Assembly (NCBI RefSeq): GCF_002149965.1
Contig: NZ_MSQB01000006.1
Location: forward strand, 62,288-126,287
Source: Novosphingobium panipatense
GTDB taxonomy: Bacteria > Pseudomonadota > Alphaproteobacteria > Sphingomonadales > Sphingomonadaceae
Direction of reading: 5' to 3'
DNA: 64,000 nucleotides
Shown here: one piece after another, positions 17,991 through 27,100 of the stretch
Numbering within the stretch: position 1 is the first letter of the stretch
Layout of the letters: each line of letters opens with the position of its first letter
Translations under genes and position numbers: made by a program
The notes under the pieces: model-generated
Told to the model about the DNA's origin: nothing
The model's database searches: none
The model's input: only the letters and a program-made list of their open reading frames with translations

Positions 17991-18208
17991 GTCTTCCCCA
18001 AACGAAAAAACGCCACCGGCCGGAACCCTGTTCAGGTTCGACCGATGGCGTCGTTGCCTTGCTGATCAGCCCTTGCGGACTGCAGGATCCCCTCCGCGCC
18101 TTTGCGGTCAGGATCCGAATTGCCGATTATCTTGCCGCAAGCGCCCGGTCGCCGCAAGCCCTTCTCTTGCAGTGCAGCATCAATGACGTTTTCAGGAGCG
18201 GAAAGACC
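17991..18208 (-). promoter_or_regulatory. Leader region of the nitrate reductase gene
   Basis: 218 bp between the outer-membrane protein gene and the nitrate reductase start. It contains several self-complementary stretches (GGATCC...GGATCC, GCTGATCAGC, CTTGCGGCAAG) upstream of a terminator-like hairpin. In proteobacterial nitrate-assimilation operons, NasT or NasR (ANTAR proteins) bind two small hairpins ahead of such a terminator. I could not match the exact hexaloop consensus by eye. Confidence 0.45.
18005..18051 (-). terminator. Attenuator-like intrinsic terminator before nasA-cysJ
   Basis: On the minus strand, ACGCCATCGGTCGAACCTG pairs with the facing CAGGGTTCCGGCCGGTGGCGT (one bulged C, a few G-U pairs, about 17 bp) and is followed by six Ts. 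The T-run ends only 14 nt before the GTG start, so any promoter for the gene must lie upstream and RNA polymerase must read through. That is the layout of an antitermination switch, not merely the end of the preceding gene. Confidence 0.7.
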
Positions 18209-19006
18209 TCAGAAGCGGCGCGAAACGCCCAGATAGACTTCCAGATCATCGGCGTCGCGGTCGAGCCCGGCATTGGCGCCGATGTCGAACTGGAATCGAT
18301 CCGAAGTCTGCCACGCAAGTGACAGGCCCGAAAGGTGTTCTAAGTGATGGTCGCCGGGTTCGCGAACCGCGCGGAACTGATATTCCGCCGTCGCCGTTAC
18401 CGCATCGCTCAGCGGCGTAGAGACGCCCACGACATTCCCGAAGGCGAAGTGACGGCCGTTTCCGTCCTCGTTCACGTCGGCGTCAAATTCCGGCACCATT
18501 TCCAGACTGGTGGCAGGCGAGAGTTCATAGGACAGCGGGATCTGCACGCCCGCGCCCCAATCTCCCGCCCCGATCGGTTCGCGGCCCGTCGGCAAGGAGA
18601 CGAAAGGCATCACGGCCGCCGAAAAACCCGAGCCGTCCGGGTTCACGAGATTGCGCCGAAGCGCCAGCATCAGATCGCCTGTGCCGCTGCGATGCTCGAC
18701 ATCTCCAGTCCGGCGATCCCGGCTGCGCGCGAAGCCCAGGCTGCTCCAGCCAAGCTGGACTTCGGCATGGTCAGCTATGCCCACGCGCATCAGGAAATCC
18801 CCGATGAGCAGGACATCGTCACGCTGATCGGCATCGCGGCTGAGCGTCCAGTCGCCAAGGCCGGTCTCGAAAGACATGCGTCCCGGCGCCATCGTGCAGG
18901 CCGGGGTGCCGATACCCGGCCGATCAGGGCAGTAGTCGCGGTCCTCTGCGGCCGCCATGGTCGGCGCAGTCATCAGAGCGAAGAACAGGAGAGTTCGAAA
19001 TTGCAT
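18209..19006 (-). CDS. Outer-membrane transporter-like protein (phenol MetA-type)
   Basis: 265 aa from the ATG at 19006, AAGG upstream. Signal peptide MQFRTLLFFALMTAPTMAAAE, then CPDRPGIGTPACTMAPGRMSFETGLGDW, followed by alternating amphipathic strands ending in Phe (YLGVSRRF), typical of outer-membrane beta-barrels. The pattern 'PDRPG..T......G....E.G' fits the family called MetA-pathway of phenol degradation or putative transporter. Substrate unknown. The following nitrate reductase gene is on the same strand but has its own leader. Confidence 0.7.
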   Translation of the reverse strand: MQFRTLLFFALMTAPTMAAAEDRDYCPDRPGIGTPACTMAPGRMSFETGLGDWTLSRDADQRDDVLLIGDFLMRVGIADHAEVQLGWSSLGFARSRDRRTGDVEHRSGTGDLMLALRRNLVNPDGSGFSAAVMPFVSLPTGREPIGAGDWGAGVQIPLSYELSPATSLEMVPEFDADVNEDGNGRHFAFGNVVGVSTPLSDAVTATAEYQFRAVREPGDHHLEHLSGLSLAWQTSDRFQFDIGANAGLDRDADDLEVYLGVSRRF

Positions 19007-19080
19007 AACACGCCTTATAGACGACTGTGTTGCAAATCGCCCGCAGGCGCCGCCGGTTCCCGGCGGTAGGCGGAGAATGT

Positions 19081-19779
19081 TCAGCGGGTGTAGCGCCCTC
19101 TCCCCAGTTCGACGGGCAAGAGGGATTTCCCGTCGATCCGCAGCGCCATCCTTTCGAACGGAGGGGCGTTCACCTGATCGACGTCGATGGAAAAACGCAC
19201 CACACCGCTTCTGACGGGAGGCAAGGCTACTTTCACCTCCTGTCCCGGAACATAGGGAGCACTGAGCGTAGCTTCGACGAGAGCCGAAGACGGGATATTG
19301 GGCAGCGGCTCCATTCCGTCGCCGGACGTCACGACTTCCAGCTCTGCTCCATCGGCAAAGCGCAAGGCCACTCTCACCCCGCGCGCATCGCCGCCCGATT
19401 TGGGATCGATCACCCGCACGGCGAGCCCGGTTTTCTGCGCCGCTTCGGCTGGCCACGGCTGGGTATCGAGATTGGCGAACAGGGGCCGGTTCTTCGGCGG
19501 TTGCGGGGCGACCAGCACGATCTCCTCTCCTTCCCGTCGCCATGTTCCCTGTGCGAACTGGTCCAGCGCGCCATAGGAAATGTACCACTCGAATGAACCA
19601 TCCGCGCGAAGCAGAAGCTCCGATCCGGTCTCCATCACGCCGGAGAGATAGTAGTGTCCCACGAACTCTGGATCGATGGCCCTGCCTGCGTTCGGAAGAT
19701 TCTTCGCATCGCGTTCCTGCGCGCCGGCCATAGGCGCTTGCAGGATGAGGCAGCCTGCCATGAAAAGTCCGATCCGCAT
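19081..19779 (-). CDS. Secreted protein of unknown function
   Basis: 232 aa from the ATG at 19779: signal peptide MRIGLFMAGCLILQAPMAGAQE, then a mature domain rich in beta-strand segments (HYYLSGVMETGSELLLRADG, FEWYISYGALDQFAQGTWRR). The 'G.Y.......G..L.L..DG.F......G.......G.W' pattern recalls small lipocalin-like or DUF-type periplasmic domains, but I cannot name the family. It is divergent from the acyltransferase at 19902 and 74 bp upstream of the outer-membrane protein gene, which may be cotranscribed. Confidence 0.65.
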   Translation of the reverse strand: MRIGLFMAGCLILQAPMAGAQERDAKNLPNAGRAIDPEFVGHYYLSGVMETGSELLLRADGSFEWYISYGALDQFAQGTWRREGEEIVLVAPQPPKNRPLFANLDTQPWPAEAAQKTGLAVRVIDPKSGGDARGVRVALRFADGAELEVVTSGDGMEPLPNIPSSALVEATLSAPYVPGQEVKVALPPVRSGVVRFSIDVDQVNAPPFERMALRIDGKSLLPVELGRGRYTR

Positions 19780-19901
19780 CGCGCTATGCTTAACCACCCG
19801 CAAGCGCGGCACAACGCCTAAAAGGTGGGCAAGCGACGCTGCGTTTTCCCGGCGCCTATTCGGGAGGGCGATAAGCCGGATTACCTTGCCCCCGCCTCCG
19901 T

Positions 19902-21023
19902 ATGACAATCACGCGAAGACAAATCACTTCGGGCCGCGTGACGATGGCAGCGACGGAAATCAGGCCAATGACAGGCATTCGCGGGGCCGCTGCGATTTTC
20001 GTCATGATCTATCACTTCCATCTCAGGATGGTGGCTACGGGGCCACTCTCCACCATCGTGCTGCATGGCTATCTGGCCGTGGATCTCTTCTTCATCCTCA
20101 GCGGCTTCGTCATGGCGCACGTCTATGGCAAGGCGCTGCAATCCGGCACGTTCCGGCAGCGCAGCTTTCTCCTTCACCGGATCGCCCGGATATTCCCGCT
20201 CTACATCCTGGCGACACTGGCTTTCCTCGCGCTTGGGAGAGGCGGCAGCTCAACACTTCCGGCCTTGGCGGCGAACCTCGTCATGCTCCAGTCGCTGGGC
20301 AATTGGCCCAGTCTGGATCCGCCTGCATGGTCGGTCAGCACCGAGATGGTCGCGTACCTGCTCTTTCCGTTCATCGCGGTGGCCTGCCTGAGGTCCAGCC
20401 CGAAAATTGCGCTCGCCACCGGCTGCATGGCACTGCTGGCCATTCTGGTCATGACCCTGGCGGCAAGTCGCCATTACATTGGCGCGCCGATCGCTAAGGG
20501 CGATCTGGACCTGTTCTTTTCGCCCTATACGCTGGTGCGGTGCCTGGCCGGTTTCACCATCGGCCAACTTGCCTATCGCCTGCACGACAATGCGCTTGTG
20601 CGCCGCGCACTGTCCGGCAACTTTCTCCAGTGCATGGTCCTGCTGCTGGTCATGGCGACGATGGCCCAGGCCCTTTCCGACTTTCCCGCCTATCTGGCCC
20701 TTATCGCGCTGATCGTCGCCATCGCGCAGGATCGCGGTGTCCTGAGGTCCATTTTCGCGTCTCCGCCGCTCATGTTCCTGGGGAAGGTCTCGTTCGGCAT
20801 CTATCTGCTGCATTTCCAGGCCATCGGCACGGTGGACCGGCTGGAAGGCGAGGCTCACATGCTCGGTCTGGGGGTAGAGGCAAGCGACTGGATCGCCTCG
20901 CTGGCCGTCTCCGCGATGGTGACGGCGCTGGCCTGGATGCTCCACCGTTCCTTCGAAAGCCCCCTTCGCCGGATGATCCGCCGTATCGAAAAACGCCCGG
21001 CGTCCGGTCCTCTATCGGTATGA
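19902..21023 (+). CDS. Membrane acyltransferase (acyltransferase 3 family, OafA-like)
   Basis: 373 aa with about ten membrane spans. The family opening is present: RPMTGIRGAAAIFVMIYHFHL (R...R...A..V...H), then YLAVDLFFILSGFVMAHVY. The C-terminal part KVSFGIYLLHFQAIG is also conserved. It would O-acylate a sugar or lipid-linked sugar. Start at 19902 is the first ATG; an ATG 14 codons later (MAATEIRPMTG) may be the true start. No glycan genes are adjacent, but the polysaccharide island starts 1.4 kb away. Confidence 0.85.
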   Translation: MTITRRQITSGRVTMAATEIRPMTGIRGAAAIFVMIYHFHLRMVATGPLSTIVLHGYLAVDLFFILSGFVMAHVYGKALQSGTFRQRSFLLHRIARIFPLYILATLAFLALGRGGSSTLPALAANLVMLQSLGNWPSLDPPAWSVSTEMVAYLLFPFIAVACLRSSPKIALATGCMALLAILVMTLAASRHYIGAPIAKGDLDLFFSPYTLVRCLAGFTIGQLAYRLHDNALVRRALSGNFLQCMVLLLVMATMAQALSDFPAYLALIALIVAIAQDRGVLRSIFASPPLMFLGKVSFGIYLLHFQAIGTVDRLEGEAHMLGLGVEASDWIASLAVSAMVTALAWMLHRSFESPLRRMIRRIEKRPASGPLSV

Positions 21024-21235
21024 TGATCATTCGGAGATCATCCAAATGGTGAAAATCACCCTACCCGAAAGCGGAAACTGTAAAATCCATGCGGTTTGCT
21101 CTAGGGTTAACACGTAAATCGGTGCCTTGCGCGTAATACTTGTTTTTCCGAGTTCTGTTGGGGCGGAACGGATCTTCCTCGGACCTCACGCCATCTCCTG
21201 TAGATGCGACGAAAAAGAGAGGCCTGCGAACGATC

Positions 21236-21961
21236 ATGACTACAGCAGTATCGGTGGCCGTATCGGTAGCCATCAGGAACTCGCTCATTCGCGAAGGCGT
21301 TCGCCGCATCCTGTCGGATTCAGGTTTCGATCTCACGGAATCGGTGGACGATCTTCACAAGCTGGCGCCGCCGCAGGAAGCAGGCCCGGCAGATCATGTC
21401 ATCGTCGTCGACCGATCGCTGCTGGGAAGCGACGGAGCGGCCGTCGTCGGAGAAATCCTTCATCGGTTTCCGTCCGCCCGCGTGGTCGCTCTGGTGTCGT
21501 CCTTCGAGTTCACCGAAATGGCGGCCATCTATGCGGCGGGCGCCTATGCCTATTTTCTCGATCAGGTACCCTATCAGTCGCTGGTGGCGATGATGCAGAT
21601 GGTCGCGGTGGGACAGAAGGTGGCGCCGCCGGAAATCATCGACCTGCTCGACAATCTCCTGCTCCTGACCGAAGCACCGCCGCTGCATCGCGGGGCGCAG
21701 GGCTACGATCTGAGCGAAAGGGAATGGGATGTGCTGGGCGCCCTGGAACGCGGTCTGCCGAACAAGACGATCTCACGCGACATCGGCATCAGTGAATCGG
21801 CGGTGAAGGCCACGGTCAAATCGCTGCTGAAGAAGCTGTCCGTAAGCAACCGCACACAGGCGGCAGTGCTTGCCCGCGAACTGGCAGATCGCCAGGGGCC
21901 TGCGCGGGTGCTCTGCGGAGCCGGTTTCCATGACGTCCGGGCTCTCGATCCGCGGTCCTGA
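21236..21961 (+). CDS. LuxR/NarL-type response regulator with degenerate receiver
   Basis: 241 aa from the ATG at 21236. A receiver-like domain (1-125) keeps the phosphoacceptor Asp (VIVVDRSLL, D59), but the Mg-binding acidic pair after strand 1 is replaced (SVAIRNSL, R14-N15 in place of DD), so phosphorylation is doubtful. The C-terminal HTH is complete (YDLSEREWDVLGALERGLPNKTIS, AVKATVKSLLKKLSVSNRTQAA). No histidine kinase is adjacent. It is upstream of a one-domain HTH gene and may control the exopolysaccharide or NRPS-PKS genes next door; this is a guess from position. Confidence 0.8.
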   Translation: MTTAVSVAVSVAIRNSLIREGVRRILSDSGFDLTESVDDLHKLAPPQEAGPADHVIVVDRSLLGSDGAAVVGEILHRFPSARVVALVSSFEFTEMAAIYAAGAYAYFLDQVPYQSLVAMMQMVAVGQKVAPPEIIDLLDNLLLLTEAPPLHRGAQGYDLSEREWDVLGALERGLPNKTISRDIGISESAVKATVKSLLKKLSVSNRTQAAVLARELADRQGPARVLCGAGFHDVRALDPRS

Positions 21962-22232
21962 CCAACGACGAAAACCACCCGTGAAGCTTTATGTGCAATC
22001 GTGAGCATAACTCTCCCGGATTATCCTGAAGGACATCCGGTCGAATCGGGATAGTCCCCGTGCCCATGCGATTGTCGTTCAAGGCGAACAAAATCCAAAC
22101 GGCGCCGCGATGAAACCAAAATATAGCGTGACTCGAATCTTCGCCAATGCAACATTTGTGGCCGAGGCTCGGAAAAGTCTCAACGGAAGGTAGGGGGTTC
22201 GAATATCATCATCGAAATGTAGGGGGAATTTC

Positions 22233-22460
22233 ATGTACAGATTTGATAATGAAGCTGTGCAACTTACGGCTCGTGAATTGGATGTCTTGCGTTTCGTGGC
22301 CATGGGGCGGTCCGCAAAGGAAACGGCCATCGAACTCAATATCGCGCCCTGCACGGTTGAACGGCACGTCGAAAACGTCCGCCTCAAGACCAGAACGCGC
22401 AATCGCGCACATATGATCGCCCATGTCATTCGCGAGGGGCTGCTGCAACTCCAGCAGTGA
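22233..22460 (+). CDS. Single-domain LuxR-type HTH protein
   Basis: 75 aa consisting of just a GerE/LuxR helix-turn-helix (QLTARELDVLRFVAMGRSAKET, then CTVERHVENVRLKTRTRNRA). There is no receiver or ligand domain. Upstream AGGGGG precedes the ATG. Its 3' end overlaps the convergent phosphopantetheinyl transferase gene by 35 bp. Such solo HTH proteins occur in sphingomonads; the target is unknown. Confidence 0.8.
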   Translation: MYRFDNEAVQLTARELDVLRFVAMGRSAKETAIELNIAPCTVERHVENVRLKTRTRNRAHMIAHVIREGLLQLQQ

Positions 22461-23193
22461 CAGACTGCCCGGCGGCAAGCCTTCGGTTCCGGTCAGACCA
22501 GTTATTCTGGATGATTCGGGCCCAGGCCACCAGAATGCCGTCCTTCAGGTCGTAAACGTCGCTCTCGACAGAAGAGCCATCGATTTCAGAATGAGCCAAC
22601 CTCGGGTCAACGTCGCAATCGAATGAGGAAGGCGCAATATTCAGGCCCTGACCAAGCGCCTTGACGCAGGCTTCCTTGCGAACCCAGAGCGTCAGGAAAG
22701 CGCGGCTGTAGTGCCGAGAGCCGGGACGTGGCAGGGACGCTCTCTCCCGGGCCGTATAATGGAGTTCAGCAAGTTCGGCTGCATCGTCCAGAACGCGGAC
22801 ACGCTCCAGATCGATGCCGATTTCGTGATCCAGGCTCCACCCGATAAGCACGCTCTCGCCGCTGTAGCTGAGGCTGCAATGGGCCTGCGAGACATTCGCC
22901 AGACAAGGCTTGCCGAAAGCGTTGGTGTGATAGACCTGCTGCGCGGCCGGAATGCCGCAACGGCATTCTCCCAGGATGCGCAGCGCTGCATGCGCGGTGC
23001 GATAGCGCCGGGCGAGCGCCTCGGTTTTGAACGTCGCCGCGCGGGCATGTTCTTCCTCGGACAGCCAGGCCATGAGGCGCTGATCGACCTGGGGCGACAC
23101 GTCGATGCGCCATAGATCGAAGGGGGCCGGTAGCTTGATGGTCCGACATCCCATAGCCTCAAGCCAGTCCGGCCCAACCCCTTGATGCGTCAT
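22426..23193 (-). CDS. 4'-phosphopantetheinyl transferase (Sfp-type)
   Basis: 255 aa. Transfers the phosphopantetheine arm from CoA to the Ser of carrier domains. The Mg/CoA motif IGIDLERVRVLDD and the catalytic WVRKEACVKALGQGL are intact; the N-terminal FGKPCLA....HCSLSYSGE is the P1/P2 region of Sfp-type enzymes. It is the last gene of the minus-strand operon with the NRPS and PKS, its ATG overlapping the stop of the GT2 gene (ATGA), so it is the obvious activator of their PCP and ACP and perhaps of the ACP at 55255. Confidence 0.93.
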   Translation of the reverse strand: MTHQGVGPDWLEAMGCRTIKLPAPFDLWRIDVSPQVDQRLMAWLSEEEHARAATFKTEALARRYRTAHAALRILGECRCGIPAAQQVYHTNAFGKPCLANVSQAHCSLSYSGESVLIGWSLDHEIGIDLERVRVLDDAAELAELHYTARERASLPRPGSRHYSRAFLTLWVRKEACVKALGQGLNIAPSSFDCDVDPRLAHSEIDGSSVESDVYDLKDGILVAWARIIQNNWSDRNRRLAAGQSVTAGVAAAPRE

Positions 23194-24173
23194 GTACGAC
23201 GTCGCCCCGGCACCAGTGCGCTATGCCGCGCGAAATCGCTCAGCAGGCGCGGCGGATCGATACCGGGCGAGCCGCGCAAAGCCTGTTTGCCCAGGAATAT
23301 CGTGTGCGAGATCATCCAGGCCAGATCCGCCAGAAGCGCGTAGGCGCGCCCGTGGTTCTTGCGGAAATAGCGGGATCGGGACTGGAACCAGTAATCCGGC
23401 AGACGGCGCGGCCTTGCCTGGGTTGCGGTTACTCCGGTGCTTTGCCCGGCGATGTGCAGCACCAGCGCTTGCGGCAGATACCAGCATTGCCACCCGTTCG
23501 ACCGCGCCGCCCGGCACAAGTCGGTTTCCTCGTAATAGAGGAAATAGCCCTCGTCGAAGCGCAGCCCTTCCCGCAGCAGGGCCGGGCGAATGGCAAGGCT
23601 GGCTCCACTGACCCAGTCCACGACCGCAGGCTGCCCGTCCATGCGGCGCGCGATGGCATGGCGGGACAGCAGCCGGGACGTGAAGCTCCACCGCAGACCG
23701 CGCTCGATCTCTCCGAGGACCGACGGAAAACGGAACGCGAAAGGCCAGAGATTGCCGTCCGCCTCCAGCAGAGCCGTGCCGACGATACCCGCACCAGGCG
23801 TGCCTGCCATAAAGCGCGCCAGTTCCCGCGCCGCGCCCGGCATCACGCGGGTGTCGGGGTTGAGCAGCCAGATCAGTCCGGCAGGCTGCGCCTGCGCGAG
23901 CGCAAGGTCGATGCCGATATTGTTGCCCGCACCAAAGCCGCCATTGACGGCAGAGCGATGCACCTTGGCCCAATGCCAGTCGTGCCGCGCGATCGCTGCC
24001 TCGATCATGTCGGCCGAACCGTCGCCCGAAGCGTTGTCGATCACGAAGGCGCGGATCCGCATGCCCTCCCCGGCCTCGGCAGCCAGCGTCTGCAGGCAGG
24101 ACACGACCAGCGGTCCCGTGCGGTAGTTGACGATGATCACGTCGATCACGTGGAGCAATCCGGTTCCGATCAT
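23190..24173 (-). CDS. Family 2 glycosyltransferase (rhamnosyltransferase-like)
   Basis: 327 aa. GT2 start VIDVIIVNYRTGPLVVSCL, then RAFVIDNASGDGSADMI, and the metal site GLIWLLNPDTRVMPGAA (NPD in place of the more usual DxD, as in rhamnosyl- and galactofuranosyltransferases). Conserved VSGASLAIRPALL and DEGYFLYYEETDLCRAA give the catalytic-base ED region. Soluble. Its start overlaps the PKS stop by 4 nt and its stop overlaps the PPTase start, so the sugar enzyme is embedded between assembly-line genes. Confidence 0.88.
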   Translation of the reverse strand: MIGTGLLHVIDVIIVNYRTGPLVVSCLQTLAAEAGEGMRIRAFVIDNASGDGSADMIEAAIARHDWHWAKVHRSAVNGGFGAGNNIGIDLALAQAQPAGLIWLLNPDTRVMPGAARELARFMAGTPGAGIVGTALLEADGNLWPFAFRFPSVLGEIERGLRWSFTSRLLSRHAIARRMDGQPAVVDWVSGASLAIRPALLREGLRFDEGYFLYYEETDLCRAARSNGWQCWYLPQALVLHIAGQSTGVTATQARPRRLPDYWFQSRSRYFRKNHGRAYALLADLAWMISHTIFLGKQALRGSPGIDPPRLLSDFARHSALVPGRRRT

Positions 24174-27100
24174 TCGGCCGCAACCCCGATGGTCTCGAAC
24201 GGAGCGGGATCGATGTTTGCGAGCGCGGAATCGAGCGCTTCCTGGAACAGCGGCGCAAGCCTGTTTACGTATGGCTCCTGCAGGTTGCTGCTGTGCCCAC
24301 CCGGAATGTCGACGATGACGATCTCGTCGCGGACACGCTTGCCCCAGCCCAGGGCATAGTCCCGGTAGGTCAGGGAATAGGGCGTATCATCGGGCAGTCC
24401 GGTATCGCTCCCGGCCTTGAACAGCGCGACGGTGCCGCCTTCGAATATTCCCACCGGGCGGTGTTCCCGGTGGGCGACTTCGTAGAGTTTCAGGAAGGGG
24501 ATCGCGCCTGCCGGTTCACTGGTCGTGAGTACCGGTGTGCCCTCGCCCGCCTCGCGATTTCGCATCGTGCGCACCGTGCGCCGATCCTGGGCCTGGCGCA
24601 GGCGCGAGCCGAGTTCCCAACATGCCGCGTTCCATGCCTTGCGGCCAAGGTTGGGGAGGAGGCCTCCGGGTCCCGACTGCGCCATCAGCGTCTTCAGGCG
24701 CGCCATTCGCAAACGCGTGGTCAGGAAACGGAACTTGCGGGCTTCGACATCGGCCGCGTCGATGATCCCCACGAATGCGACGTGACTGCCCTCGTCCTGA
24801 AGCTGCCGGGCCATTTCGAAGGCGATGACGCCCCCCGCGCAGAGCCCGGCCAAAAGGTAAGGCCCTTCCTGCTGAACCTGACGCAGACGGTCGACGTAAT
24901 GCGCCGCCATCTCGTCGATACGGGTATGGGCATAAGTGCCGTCGGCCCGCCGCAAGGGCTCCATGCCGATGATCGGCCGATCGGTATCGAGCCGCAGGGC
25001 GAGGTTCCGGTAGAGCAGCGTTTCGCCTAACCCGTCGTGGACGAAAAACAATGCTCTGTCTGCGCCACCTTCGCGGATGGTGACGAGGCCTTCGTGGGCG
25101 TTAGCTTCAGTGGTCTCGGTCCCGGCTCCAGCATTATCGGCCCGGCTGCCCGGATCGATGATCAGGGCCAGATTGGCCACGGTCGGTTGCCCCAGCATCG
25201 CGGCCAGCGGCAGGGTCTTGCCCGTCCGCTTGCGCAGCCGGTTGGAGAACTGGACGGCCAGAAGCGAATGCCCGCCCAGATCGAAGAAATTGTCGTTCCG
25301 TCCGATTGCGGCCATGCCGAGCAGGTCGCACCACAAGTCCGCGATCAGCCGCTCGGTTTCGGTCCTTGGGGCATCGGCGGGGTCTCCGGCGGCTGTCGTC
25401 GGCGTGGGGCGAGCCGGTTTGCGCATCTCGGCCAGGACGGCGGGGAGATCATAGGGAGAGATCACCAGGTGCGGTCGCCGCGCACCGGCGAGCAGCCTTG
25501 CCACGATCTCTGCGCCCTCTTCCGGGAGAATACCTGTACGGCCTTCGGCTGTGGTGCCGATTTCGGCTGGCGCAGCTTTGGCCAGTGCCGTCCCTGCGAC
25601 GCGGATCATCGTGAAATCGCGTATTTCCCCCAGCACCAGTCCATCTGGATCGGTAATGGTGACATTGAAGGTCGCCGTTTTTCCGCTTGCCTCAGCATTG
25701 GCCCGGTAGCGCACATGGCTCACGATCTGCGCGGGAAGCGGAGCATGGAGCACGAGGCGGCGATAGCTGAAGGGGGCGTAGAAGTCCTGATCCGGGTCCC
25801 GCCCTGCAATCAGCGCCTGCGCACCTGCTGTCGCGAAATCGAGCAGGGCGGGATGGAGCGCCAGTTCTTCAAGTTCGCCCCGGAAGGCTTCCGGCAGTTC
25901 CAGCGTGAGCAGCGCCTCGTCCTGGCCGATCAGCAGGACCGAGAGGTTTTCCCAGCGCGGCCCGAAGATCAGGCGAGGCTGGTCTTCGCTTCCCCCCCTG
26001 CCGGGACGGCATCGCCGCGCGATCGCATCGAGGTCGAGCATGGCGCGGAGTGGCGGGGTATCGTGGCGGCGCAAGGTCCCTCGCGCATGCTCGGTCCACG
26101 GCGCGCGCGATCGCAGGGGGCGGCCGAGCACGACGACCTGCCACGCGCCTTCCCGGTCCTTTTGGGCATGAACCCGAAGGTCCCGCGTTTCGGTATCAGG
26201 AACGGCGAAGGCTTCGAGAAAGGTGAAATCGCTGAACTCCATGGGGCCGGGTTCGGCCTTGGCAACAGCGGCGCGGGCCAGTTCGAGATAGGCCGTCCCG
26301 GGCAGCAAGGGGCCGGTGCCGACCATCCGGTGCTCGTCCAGGATCCAGTGGCGCTGCGGCGTCAGGCTGGTCGCCACAACGAATTCGCCGGACGAAATCG
26401 AATGGAGCCGTTCCAGAAAGGGATGCGCGACGGCCTCCCCCTTGCCGAGATCGGCAGCAAGCGCGCCGCTCTGGCCGCTGTCTCCAGCAAGGACCGCCGC
26501 CATCCCGACTTGCGCCCACTGGCTCCATCCGACCGACAGGACGCGGGTGGCGGGATCCTGGCTGCGCGATTGGGCATAGGCGTCGAGAAAGGCGTTGGCG
26601 GCAGCGTAATCGGCCTGGCCTGGAAGTCCGGCAAATGCGCTGATCGAGGAGAACAGCATCAGGAAGTCGGGCGGACGCCCCGCCATCACCCGCTCAAGCG
26701 CCAGGGTCCCCGCTACTTTGGGGCGCAGCACCGCCTGCATCGCCGCGCGGCTGCGGGTCTCGACCAGTTCGTCGTCAAGCGTGCCGGCCGTGTGAAAAAT
26801 CCCGTCGATCCGGCCGAAGCGGGCCTCCACCCGGCGGATGGCGCGGCGCAGCCCGCGAACCTCGGCGACATCGGCGGTGGCCAGTTCCACTTGCGCGCCC
26901 ATGGCTTCCAGTTCCAGAACGCCCAGCAGCTTCTCCCTGAGCGGAAGCGGCAGTTCGCCGTCTTCCAGCAGTTCGTCCCACCGCGCGCGATCCGGCAGCA
27001 CCGTGCGCGACAGAAGCGCGATGCGCGCTCCTACCGTTGCCGCGAGATGCCGTGCGATGGTGAGGCCGATCCCGCCAAGGCCGCCCGTTATCAGGTAAGT

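Noticed and set aside
19007..19588. N-terminal extension of the outer-membrane protein gene
   Set aside because: A signal peptide begins at the ATG at 19006; the extension is another frame of the secreted-protein gene.
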